Below, in pieces: positions 16,101 through 23,899 of a DNA stretch of 24,915 bases. Made by a program: the position numbers and the translations under genes. The stretch is from a virus: IMG/VR virus record IMGVR_UViG_3300005253_002504, positions 1 through 24,915 of that record; one strand, written 5' to 3'. Position 1 is the stretch's first letter, and every line of letters starts with the position of its first letter. The notes beneath the pieces were generated by a model that was not told the origin of the DNA, did no database searches, and saw only the letters and a list, made by a program, of their open reading frames with translations.

Positions 16101-16117
16101 TTACCAACGATAAGTTA
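16101..16117 (-). repeat. 17-bp near-identical 3' end shared with the fibre gene (copy 2)
   Basis: The last 17 bases match those of the fibre gene at 10364-10380 except for one transition. They encode the TYRW terminus and TAA stop. Upstream in both genes the encoded domains start with NKNQT, but the sequences between are strongly diverged. Confidence 0.7.
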
Positions 16118-19100
16118 TAGTCATCTCAGAGACAGTTGTACCAATCCCCGCAACGCTATCATGTATCTGAAGTTGCAAATAAAGTATCGTATTTGAACCT
16201 GGTAAAGCGCGGAACGTTCCAGCTAGGATTCCGTTCAAAGTATGTGTACTGCCTGTCGTAAGATTTGTATTTGACTCAAGAGTCTCTGTTGTGAAATCTT
16301 TATCAATTATTGCCAATTTTCCTGTTTTTACAGTATCTGGCGTAGCGTCAACAATAACATCTACTGTTGCGTCAATTAGTGTAGTCCCATACGGAATCAA
16401 TCCAAATAACGGCAATAACCACTGCATATAAATTGGACTTCCAGCATCTGCTACATCATAAGTAAACTCTATAGGAGCATTAGCGAGCACTCTGATCTGA
16501 ACAAAAGAAGCTGTAACATTTGGGCCCAAACCAACAGTTGCTAGGTCGGAAGTATCACCTAATACAATTGTTCCATCTTGACCTCTTAAACTACAAGAAT
16601 CTGTTTGATTCTTATTTTGGGTAATGATCCAAATAAGACTAGAAGTATCATCCTGAACAGTTGTAGTCGTTGTTCCATCAGGTATAGGAGAACTATAAGT
16701 ATTGTTGATGATTGATCCATCAGCCTCACAAGTGGCAAGTAATCTTATATATGCTACTATAACCTCCGTGCTGACCGCACCTGCAACTGTAGTATTACCG
16801 AAACTGTTACTTGACACCATAGTTGGAGGTGCAGATCCGGTTACCGAATCACGGTTATCAATACATAGACAGCCAACAAAATTACCAGCAGAAGCGGCTT
16901 TATTCTCTGTAGTCAAAGAATTATTACTTATATTTATTTCTGGACCTCTTACCCATAATGCGGCAGCATTATCAGTTGCAGTTGCTGAAGTATAACTACT
17001 AACATTATGAATTGTGTTTCCAAATACATTAATTGGGGCAGTATAATCTGAATCGGTTGTTTCACCAGCATCATCAAAATTGTTTATAACTACAACACCA
17101 TGTTGCAACAATGTGTCTTCAGTGGTATTAGTTCCACCTGTAACTGTATTATCTTTAAAATTAACAATAAAGTTACGAGCAAAAATTTGTACAGTGCCAT
17201 GTGCCGTATAACCACTTAACAATGGGTGATATGGCTCTAAGCTTAAAGCTTTTGATTGGCCGCTAAAAGTGCAATTAGTAACGGAAAATGTGGTACCAGC
17301 AGCATTGGCGGTTGGGTCAAGTTCAACATCAAATATCGATGTAGACTTATTTGCCGAAGCAGTGCGGAAAAATGAACAATTATCAATAGACGCAAATCTT
17401 TGATTAGTATTTAGATCGGCTGCCAAACCACCAATTTTACATGCTATTCCACCATCAATAAATGATGAGTGACTCATATGCAACACTGATTGCGGATGTA
17501 TTTCAACACCCGGCAATGGATAATCTGCCGCGGACTCTGTAAACATCTGATCTGGAGAATGAAAAGTGCTATTTCGTATATCAACATCATCTCCTCGCAC
17601 ATAAACATGCGAAAAATAATCTGATACAATACCAGAATCAATTGCGGTAGTCCTAGTTTGATAATCATTTGATACAACAATCTGACAATTGTCAATTAAA
17701 ACATCACCATCAGCATCGTCAAGTCTGAAATACGATTCATTAGTCGAGGATATGTTACTTACAGTAGAACCATGTAAAGACATAGAACAATCACGCAATA
17801 TGTATCTTGGTTTCAAATCGGTTATAACCCAGGCGGTACTTGCGTAGGTGCTGAAACTTCCAACTGCTCCCGCCAAACCATTTCCGGTAAATACACACCC
17901 CTCTACAACTACATTATCTGCCCTTGGTAATAAAATACCCATTCCATCACTAAAATCACCAGTCTGCTTAAACTGAGAATTTATAACAGAAATGTTGCCC
18001 TTATTTGTTCCAGCAGTAGTATTAGGAGCATGCGATAATGTGCAGTTTTCAAATACACAATTTGTTACTCTTAACAAATCATCCACATCTGTACCATCAC
18101 TCATCTGCGGCATAATGGAGTGATAACTAGAAGTGACCGCAATATTAGACCTAAAATGAATAGATTCTAATACCGGTCCAGTTTTAAACGCCCTATTCGA
18201 TAATACACCATCAGTAGGCGCGCCGGCCCCCAAATCCATTTCAAATATTGGAATAGAATCTTTTACCTTATTTCCAATAAACTTGTAATATGCATTCCCA
18301 TTCTCTGTAATGGTATATGTTCCAGGATTTACGATTACGGTTGTAGGGTACTGATAACTGGTGTTCAATAGTAAATCAATAGCTCCGGCTCCGTAGAAAT
18401 CCCCAGAGAATCTATTATCTCCAGTTCCATCTGCATTCTCACCAACTGTAACAACCCAGTCATTTCCAACGCTTCCGCCCCAGTTATTTCCATACTGGAC
18501 AGTTACTAGATTAGCAGCGATTCCAACATTGCTATCAAATAGCTTTGCTGTTGTGGATGAGTTATCTGATGGGGCACCACTATTGCCGGCAATTACCATG
18601 CGTACAGCCGCGCCACTTACTAATGACTCCACTACAAAACAACGAGATACTTTGCTATCAGTGCTATTAACTCCAATATGATAGTTGTTTGTCAATATGG
18701 CATTACACTCTGACATTGCTACAAAGCAATCAGATGCAAGAGGCTCGCCGATTCCAGAAGCTTCTGAACCAAATGTTCTAGCGCGACAACCATCAACTAT
18801 TAAATGATCCTCATCTCCCTCACCAGGGCCAAAGTTAATCGCAGTAGCTAAGCCATCAAAAAAGCATCCCTTCACGGTTAAATAAGAACCTGTAGTGCTG
18901 CCTGATGTATAACCAATTGCCCTTAGAGTTTTGCCCCTATCAGGAACCGCACCGTTATTTACCCTGCCTATAAACTTAACATTTTCTACATATACTCGCG
19001 CAGACTTTTCAATCTGCACCATTGGAACGGTCTGCATTGTAGAATCTGGCTGTCCCGTTGAGCCAATATAGCCATCTAAATTGTCTGTAAGTGTAATATT

Positions 19101-19673
19101 TAATAGTCTAGATTCATCTATAGGTGCGCCTACTTCTGCACTAAGTTCTCCAGAACCAGAATTTCCACCAATTGTAGGAATATCAATTGAGCGCGAAAAC
19201 TTAAACATTGGCTGCTCAATCATCTCTCCATTGATAATCGAACCGGCAATTTCTCCCATGATCGAAATGCCAGCAGGAACATCTACAGTTGTATTGAGCT
19301 TGTAGGTGCCGGATAATATAAATACAACACCACCATTCTGCAGACGATCATCGGCGATAGCCGCAATAAGAGCTTCTCTAAAAGTTGGAGTAGCAGCTGA
19401 ACCATCATTATAGGTTCCGGCTGCGTAACCATCTGATCCAAGTTTGCCAACTGATACAAATCCTGTACCCGAAGAAGCCGCATATGCAGCAATAAGCACA
19501 AGTGTCCCCTGCACATCTGGAGCAGAAAAATTAGCCAAGGCTGGATTCATAGTGATATGATCAGCCGGATGCTTGTAATCACCACCCGAAGTATGGGCAA
19601 GAAAATCTCGCTTATGTGTGGCTAAAAACCCACCTTCCTTTACTCTGCCGGATCCTTGAAAACGTTCAACCAT
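16101..19673 (-). CDS. Parallel beta-helix tail spike protein
   Basis: This 1190-aa protein has a ~100-residue N-terminal region (FLATHKRDFLAHTSGGDYKH). It is followed by a segment typical of pectate-lyase-like spikes: FREALIAAI, then GGVVFILSGTYKL and VDVPAGISIMGE. From ~110 to ~1020 it shows a long series of beta-helix rungs with V.NC.F, I.NS.F and ISNNSL-type turns. The last ~170 residues begin NKNQT and end TITYRW, matching the fibre's C-terminal end. Such C-terminal domains often trimerise or cap the helix. A role in adsorption, perhaps with polysaccharide cleavage, is inferred; catalytic residues cannot be picked out by eye. A strong GAGGAG precedes the ATG. Two DGY tripeptides are present. 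The homing endonuclease on the plus strand lies just upstream, divergently transcribed. Confidence 0.8.
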   Translation of the reverse strand: MVERFQGSGRVKEGGFLATHKRDFLAHTSGGDYKHPADHITMNPALANFSAPDVQGTLVLIAAYAASSGTGFVSVGKLGSDGYAAGTYNDGSAATPTFREALIAAIADDRLQNGGVVFILSGTYKLNTTVDVPAGISIMGEIAGSIINGEMIEQPMFKFSRSIDIPTIGGNSGSGELSAEVGAPIDESRLLNITLTDNLDGYIGSTGQPDSTMQTVPMVQIEKSARVYVENVKFIGRVNNGAVPDRGKTLRAIGYTSGSTTGSYLTVKGCFFDGLATAINFGPGEGDEDHLIVDGCRARTFGSEASGIGEPLASDCFVAMSECNAILTNNYHIGVNSTDSKVSRCFVVESLVSGAAVRMVIAGNSGAPSDNSSTTAKLFDSNVGIAANLVTVQYGNNWGGSVGNDWVVTVGENADGTGDNRFSGDFYGAGAIDLLLNTSYQYPTTVIVNPGTYTITENGNAYYKFIGNKVKDSIPIFEMDLGAGAPTDGVLSNRAFKTGPVLESIHFRSNIAVTSSYHSIMPQMSDGTDVDDLLRVTNCVFENCTLSHAPNTTAGTNKGNISVINSQFKQTGDFSDGMGILLPRADNVVVEGCVFTGNGLAGAVGSFSTYASTAWVITDLKPRYILRDCSMSLHGSTVSNISSTNESYFRLDDADGDVLIDNCQIVVSNDYQTRTTAIDSGIVSDYFSHVYVRGDDVDIRNSTFHSPDQMFTESAADYPLPGVEIHPQSVLHMSHSSFIDGGIACKIGGLAADLNTNQRFASIDNCSFFRTASANKSTSIFDVELDPTANAAGTTFSVTNCTFSGQSKALSLEPYHPLLSGYTAHGTVQIFARNFIVNFKDNTVTGGTNTTEDTLLQHGVVVINNFDDAGETTDSDYTAPINVFGNTIHNVSSYTSATATDNAAALWVRGPEINISNNSLTTENKAASAGNFVGCLCIDNRDSVTGSAPPTMVSSNSFGNTTVAGAVSTEVIVAYIRLLATCEADGSIINNTYSSPIPDGTTTTTVQDDTSSLIWIITQNKNQTDSCSLRGQDGTIVLGDTSDLATVGLGPNVTASFVQIRVLANAPIEFTYDVADAGSPIYMQWLLPLFGLIPYGTTLIDATVDVIVDATPDTVKTGKLAIIDKDFTTETLESNTNLTTGSTHTLNGILAGTFRALPGSNTILYLQLQIHDSVAGIGTTVSEMTITYRW

Positions 19674-19782
19674 GTCTCCTCGTAAATATTATGACCTTAT
19701 CTAATACAATAGCAAAATATGCAATAACTATAAAACAACATGTTATATATATACGGATGGCATATACATATAGAGAGCTTTC
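19674..19782. promoter_or_regulatory. Divergent intergenic region between spike and LAGLIDADG gene
   Basis: This 109-base AT-rich gap separates two genes that point away from each other, so it should carry start signals for both. On the minus strand it provides GAGGAG before the spike ATG and an AATATTTAC also found upstream of the sheath. On the plus strand it provides GAGAG six bases before the endonuclease ATG and TGTTATATATATAC, a plausible extended -10 element. Promoter calls are tentative. Confidence 0.4.
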
Positions 19783-20580
19783 ATGAGTAAAAAGAAAAAA
19801 CTAGAACGATTGTATAAAAAACTAGGATCGTTAAAAGCTATATCCAAAGAACTCGGAGTGCATGACACAACAGTCGGCAAATGGTTTAAAAAATATAAGA
19901 TACCATATGACCATTGGAACAGATCAAAAAGCCGCAAAGACTTCTTAAACGAAAATTTCTTTGAAGCCCCAAATTATATAAATAAGCTTTACTGGATAGG
20001 GTTTTTAGCGGCAGATGGTAATGTCTCGAAATCAATAAATAATATTAGAATTAACTTAAGAAAACAAGATTTTGCCCATCTGCAAAAATTCTTAACAGAC
20101 CTAAAAAGCTCAAAACAAGTTAAAATCTATAAGGGTACAAATTACGCCTATGCATGTGCGTGCGTTTCGTCATCTAAAATGAAAAAAGATCTGGTAAAAT
20201 ATAACATACTACCACAAAAGACAAACAACTATAAATTCCCAACAATCCTGGATAATAATACCTACATAAATAATTACTATTTAGGATATATAGACGGAGA
20301 TGGATGTATCCGCAAAACTAAAAATGGGCAACTAAGTATAGATATAAGAGGAACAAAGCTGTTCTTAGAAAAGTTAAGGTATGATTTCTGGAAACGTATT
20401 AACTTAAACATTAAATATAAACATAAAAAAATATTATTAGATAATGGCACATATAGGATATTCTACGGTGGCAATTTGAATGGAGCCAAAATAATAAATT
20501 GGCTGTACAAGGATATTAGTGACGTAAGTTTTAGATGCCTAGAAAGAAAGCTAAATATTGCAAGGCAATTTATAGGATAA
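19783..20580 (+). CDS. LAGLIDADG homing endonuclease (plus strand)
   Basis: The 265-aa protein has two LAGLIDADG motifs: YWIGFLAADG (70-79, acidic D78) and YYLGYIDGDG (165-174, acidic D173). It is therefore a monomeric enzyme with both half-sites in one chain. A helix-turn-helix lies at the N-terminus (~15-40, LKAISKELGVHDTTVGKW). It is very Lys/Asn/Ile-rich compared with its neighbours, fitting independent arrival. It is the only real gene on the plus strand. Its last 11 bases overlap the tail of the convergent 530-aa gene, and its start is 109 bases from the divergent spike start. Its own promoter is therefore needed, or antisense transcription may occur. GAGAG precedes the ATG. Free-standing homing role inferred; the target is unknown. 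Confidence 0.9.
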   Translation: MSKKKKLERLYKKLGSLKAISKELGVHDTTVGKWFKKYKIPYDHWNRSKSRKDFLNENFFEAPNYINKLYWIGFLAADGNVSKSINNIRINLRKQDFAHLQKFLTDLKSSKQVKIYKGTNYAYACACVSSSKMKKDLVKYNILPQKTNNYKFPTILDNNTYINNYYLGYIDGDGCIRKTKNGQLSIDIRGTKLFLEKLRYDFWKRINLNIKYKHKKILLDNGTYRIFYGGNLNGAKIINWLYKDISDVSFRCLERKLNIARQFIG

Positions 20581-22162
20581 TACTATGCGCGTGTCCTACG
20601 CTTTTTAACACAATACCATTTCTGATTTGATGATTGTGCCCCTCAGAAACTGATGTTGTTTGATTTATTTGAGACAAAGAAACGATCCCTTCGTTAATAA
20701 CAATATTGTGTATATGAGGTATCTGTAAGCCTCCAAGGCCACGTAACAAACCTATAGATGTGGTTAAAGTTTGTGGCATTGTTGCTGTTGTATCAATGGC
20801 GGACCACATGTAAATTGGATCTGTTTTCCGAATTCTCTGTGCACTAAACTTTTGAGCCCCACTCTTTCCTTCTGCTAGAATATTTCTGGTCACATTTAAG
20901 ATTTCATATCTAAATTCTTCAACGCCATCTTCGTCAAATCTTATGATAAAATCACGATCTCTGATTGCCGGATATACCAATGTCCAACAGTCTGGAATGA
21001 ATACATTTTCAAGTCCAGCAGAATCCATCTTGACATCTTCCTGTGTAGGTCCGAATCTTACACGTATTTTCCCATCGCTTTTCCTAGAGTTGAAGAATTG
21101 CTCATAGCCAGTACTAAAACCTGTCCCAAAACAGAAAATACATCTGTGTTCTGGCTGCTCTGTTGTGCTTAATATACAAGAACAACGAATACCAGACCAA
21201 AGCCTACGAACTAACATAACAGGCTCGCCCCATGTATTGAGCAATACTTCTTCTCGTCTAGCTGCTTGCTCATTAATCGGCACGCCTCTTAACTGACGAC
21301 CAATACCAAGATATCCATCAGCACACCACTGCTCGCCACCATAATAGGTTCCTATGCAGTCTCCACGCAATAAACGACTAGGATCTGTTCTATGCCAACC
21401 AACAAAGTCATATTTTGGAAAGCTCTCAATACTTGTATCACTAGCCCCTAGATTAGTAGTAATTATATCACTCTTTATGGCATAACCATCTGCTGCTGTG
21501 AAGGCATGATTTGGAAATGCAAAGCTTGCAGTCTCCTGCTGGACTCTCTCATTATCATCTTCATAACCTCTCCAAAACCTTACAATTGGATCTCTTGTTT
21601 CAATCCCATCATATCCATCAGTATCATGAAACCTTATGTTAGTGCCTAGAAATCCTCGTTCCGAAACAAGAACAGAGCTAGATGGTATATCTTTCGATAT
21701 ATACCTCATTATTTCGGTTCCAACTTGAATTACTCCAAATGCTGGGAACTGATCAATATCAGAAAGCGGAATAACTACATCAGTGGTACTTATGTCGGAT
21801 AGCAATAATCCCTCAGGATATGCTTTGAAACCCGGAAAACTATCTGGTAGAAGCGCTAAATTAAACCAACTAGGATCATGTTGAGCGCCCTTCACTGCAA
21901 AATAGTAAACATCTCCAGGGGTTAGCTCAATAACATAGCCATCTGTGGCGCCATCTATGGAAACAAACTTTACACCTTCTGTGAATACATCTTCACGTAT
22001 TGTGGAATAATAAACGTTATAACCAAGATCATAATCTAAGACGCTTTCATAGGCTTGGTCCCAGAAAATTTGTATAGTATACCCGTCCTCTGCAGAGCGA
22101 GCTAATGAACATCCACCCCTTTTAGTTGCGGAGTAGATTGGTTTTGTAAAATCACATGTCAT
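20570..22162 (-). CDS. Multi-domain virion protein: Fn3-like, Cys knuckle, His-rich C-terminus
   Basis: Residues ~25-105 read as a fibronectin type III-like fold (IQIFWDQAYES, YNVYYSTIRED, VYYFAVKG). Around residues 325-345 there is RCSCI followed by RCIFCFGTGF, a CxC...CxxCxGTG knuckle likely to bind zinc or be disulphide-linked. I recall this knuckle from neck or baseplate proteins of large phages. The C-terminus has three HxH pairs, H483/H485, H509/H511 and H524/H526, with GHNHQ and GHAHS near the end. HxH motifs hold iron in the T4 long-fibre tip. Five DGY tripeptides are present, the highest density in the window. The ATG overlaps the stop of the zincin gene as TAATG. It is probably a neck, collar or fibre-linked structural protein; its exact place in the virion is unclear. 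Confidence 0.65.
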   Translation of the reverse strand: MTCDFTKPIYSATKRGGCSLARSAEDGYTIQIFWDQAYESVLDYDLGYNVYYSTIREDVFTEGVKFVSIDGATDGYVIELTPGDVYYFAVKGAQHDPSWFNLALLPDSFPGFKAYPEGLLLSDISTTDVVIPLSDIDQFPAFGVIQVGTEIMRYISKDIPSSSVLVSERGFLGTNIRFHDTDGYDGIETRDPIVRFWRGYEDDNERVQQETASFAFPNHAFTAADGYAIKSDIITTNLGASDTSIESFPKYDFVGWHRTDPSRLLRGDCIGTYYGGEQWCADGYLGIGRQLRGVPINEQAARREEVLLNTWGEPVMLVRRLWSGIRCSCILSTTEQPEHRCIFCFGTGFSTGYEQFFNSRKSDGKIRVRFGPTQEDVKMDSAGLENVFIPDCWTLVYPAIRDRDFIIRFDEDGVEEFRYEILNVTRNILAEGKSGAQKFSAQRIRKTDPIYMWSAIDTTATMPQTLTTSIGLLRGLGGLQIPHIHNIVINEGIVSLSQINQTTSVSEGHNHQIRNGIVLKSVGHAHSIIL

Positions 22163-22647
22163 TATACTTGTTGAGCCATATTAAGTAAGTCTTTCCTGCG
22201 TTTAGCTTTATCATCATCATCAACATCATGATGGTTTAAGACTTGTTCAACATAGTTAACAGCAGCTTGATCATCACGAGTTTCTGATAGATATTCAGTT
22301 TGTGTCTGAAATCCTTCTTGTTCATATTCGTTGTCTAAATAATCTTCACTATTATTGGATCCCTTTGTTGGCCCATCTCCGAAACATTGCTGCCGCCAAT
22401 GTTCAAGCTCGTGAATCATATAATGATCATTTTGATTAAAATCATCTAATAAATTATAATTAAAATATATACAACCCTTTTCTGTTCTTGCCGAAACATC
22501 TAAATCTGCAAAAGCCATTGGTACCAAAAAGATTATACTTTCATCAACACCAATTTCTCTACATAAATCTTTATAAACATCACTGTTTTTAACCTTTTGT
22601 TTAACAGCCTCAATAATAGGCAGCGTTTGTTTATGAGATAGTTTCAT
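22162..22647 (-). CDS. HExxH zincin-like putative metallopeptidase
   Basis: The 161-aa protein carries HELEH (H79, E80, H83), the zinc-binding and catalytic motif of zincins. A downstream acidic stretch (DYLDNEYEQEGFQTQTEY, with E109 and E111) could supply a third ligand in gluzincin fashion. A strand-like ADLDVSARTEKGCIYFNYN precedes the motif, as in many small zincins. The C-terminus is charged. It has no signal peptide or membrane segment. It overlaps the HTH fragment upstream (ATGA) and the 530-aa gene downstream (TAATG), so it is probably co-translated with them. Possible jobs are virion maturation, host takeover or cell-envelope peptide cleavage; none can be chosen from sequence. It has no clear ribosome binding site of its own. 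Confidence 0.7.
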   Translation of the reverse strand: MKLSHKQTLPIIEAVKQKVKNSDVYKDLCREIGVDESIIFLVPMAFADLDVSARTEKGCIYFNYNLLDDFNQNDHYMIHELEHWRQQCFGDGPTKGSNNSEDYLDNEYEQEGFQTQTEYLSETRDDQAAVNYVEQVLNHHDVDDDDKAKRRKDLLNMAQQV

Positions 22648-23027
22648 ATTATTTTATACTGTTGTAGGTACTTTCTTATTGTTGTAGGAGATCTGGTAAG
22701 CTCAACACTTACTTTACGAATACTTCCATGTTTGAGATATAGTTTTTCTAATAAATCCTTGTTTAAATTTAAAGTTTTAGATTTACTAACTCTATCTCCT
22801 TTATAAAGCGATGTAAGTGGTATATTATATTTTTTTAGATACTTATATACAGCCCCAGTAGAACACCCAAGTTCTTTTGCCACTAAAAGAGCAGACTGAT
22901 ATTGTTCATATAGCCTTTTTATTTTAGCCTTATCTATATTCAATATTATTGTCTGTTGGTCTGATATTTTAGTACGTTTTGCTAATTCAAATTTACGATC
23001 TAAGTAAGACAATGATTTGCCGTACAA
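22644..23027 (-). CDS. Orphan helix-turn-helix protein, probable homing-endonuclease remnant
   Basis: Two helix-turn-helix units are visible: residues ~34-72 (LLVAKELGCSTGAVYKYLKK) and ~90-125 (SIRKVSVELTRSPTTIRKYL). They strongly resemble the N-terminal units of the two LAGLIDADG enzymes in this window, but no nuclease domain follows. The start given is a TTG with no ribosome binding site. The same frame is open back to 23153, without an ATG, and its extra part reads DVFLISEYLYGKSLSYLDRK, perhaps a third helix-turn-helix. Either an unusual start is used, or this is the decayed front half of a homing endonuclease. The stop overlaps the zincin start as ATGA. It could still act as a DNA-binding regulator. 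Confidence 0.5.
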   Translation of the reverse strand: MYGKSLSYLDRKFELAKRTKISDQQTIILNIDKAKIKRLYEQYQSALLVAKELGCSTGAVYKYLKKYNIPLTSLYKGDRVSKSKTLNLNKDLLEKLYLKHGSIRKVSVELTRSPTTIRKYLQQYKII

Positions 23028-23134
23028 ATATTCAGAAATCAGAAATACATCATGCTGATTAGCGTATGTGAAAATGCAAAGACCATTTTTTCTATATGAA
23101 AAAGATCCAATAGTAGTAATTTCTAAAATAGCAT

Positions 23135-23359
23135 TTAAATTAGTTTTAATTTCTTATAATACTCTGGATCTTCCATTAAATGATCCATAGCAATTTCAAT
23201 AGCAATGCTTTTATCGCTCGTGTGCTCCATCTCTACCGTGAAGCCTTCTTGCAGTGCAAGTTGGTCAAAATCTGCCGGCGACATTCCATCTGCCAATCCG
23301 CCAGGGATCCTATCTGCTAACTTCTTTGCGAACTCTTCTGCTAATTTAAACAGCTTCAT
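23135..23359 (-). CDS. DUF5661-like small protein
   Basis: This 74-aa protein has the layout of the DUF5661 family as I know it: an N-terminal helix, GGLADGMSPADFDQLALQEG, then VEMEHTSDKSIAIEIAMDHL and a DPEYYKKL ending. The conserved EHT and AMDHL...DPxYY blocks are both visible. These proteins occur in many phages and environmental contigs, and their function is unknown. The start lacks an obvious Shine-Dalgarno. The gene lies 18 bases downstream of the 173-aa gene, and its 3' end overlaps the open frame of the orphan helix-turn-helix fragment by 19 bases. Confidence 0.7.
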   Translation of the reverse strand: MKLFKLAEEFAKKLADRIPGGLADGMSPADFDQLALQEGFTVEMEHTSDKSIAIEIAMDHLMEDPEYYKKLKLI

Positions 23360-23368
23360 ATATGTAAT

Positions 23369-23383
23369 GACTAATTATTAGTC
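23369..23383. repeat. 15-bp palindrome at the 173-aa gene's stop codon
   Basis: GACTAAT and ATTAGTC flank one central base, spanning the TAA stop of the 173-aa gene and lying 10 bases before the start of the DUF5661-like gene. It could be an operator or a small mRNA hairpin that affects coupling between the two genes. In AT-rich DNA it may also be chance. Confidence 0.35.
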
Positions 23384-23899
23384 TTTACCAAGATTAGAAA
23401 GCGCTGCAGCAAGGGCCATTTTACCCTCCATACTTACATTTGCCCTCTTCATAAGATCCATTCGATTATCTGGGGGCATTGCGCTTTCATCTTTTTTCTC
23501 ATTATTAAATGTACCGGGCCACTTTTTTAAGTTCATTATCTTGATTTTCCAAACCCTTTCAGTCTCTATACATACCCAGCCCAGAGTAAATCGAAGCACA
23601 TCATCAGCTGGAATGATTGTGACAATGCCTTCTGTTGCAATGTTGTGTTGTGCTATATTATCTAATAAATCTTCAAATGACTCATATAAATCGGGCTCGG
23701 ACGGCTGTGCCGCCTGTATTAGCTCATTCGCCTGATCAACTGATAATACTTCAAATATCTCTTTCCCTTCAGCTATTGGCTTCATTTTATTACAAAGCAT
23801 CCCAACTTTAATACGCTCTTCGGCTGATAGGTGTTTCATTTGATTCATCATAGTTGTCATGATGAGCTTGCAATCGTCTTGTGTAAATAGATTTGTCAT
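23378..23899 (-). CDS. Hypothetical phage protein (173 aa)
   Basis: I do not recognise the family. The protein begins with a helical region (DDCKLIMTTMMNQMKHLSAE). A central acidic stretch follows (PSEPDLYESFEDLLDNIAQ), then a beta-rich part (GIVTIIPADDVLRFTLGWVC) and a polar C-terminus with a final helix (EGKMALAAALSNLG). There is no membrane segment or metal-binding motif. Its ATG overlaps the stop of the LAGLIDADG gene as ATGA. An AAGGAT ribosome binding site lies inside the end of that gene, so it can be translated independently of it. Position beside structural genes suggests a virion or assembly role, but this is only context. Confidence 0.65.
   Translation of the reverse strand: MTNLFTQDDCKLIMTTMMNQMKHLSAEERIKVGMLCNKMKPIAEGKEIFEVLSVDQANELIQAAQPSEPDLYESFEDLLDNIAQHNIATEGIVTIIPADDVLRFTLGWVCIETERVWKIKIMNLKKWPGTFNNEKKDESAMPPDNRMDLMKRANVSMEGKMALAAALSNLGKD

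Noticed and set aside
10364-19673. Repetitive-looking fibre and spike DNA as a repeat array or CRISPR
   Set aside because: The repetition is at protein level (beta-helix rungs) with varied codons and spacing. There are no regular direct repeats with spacers.
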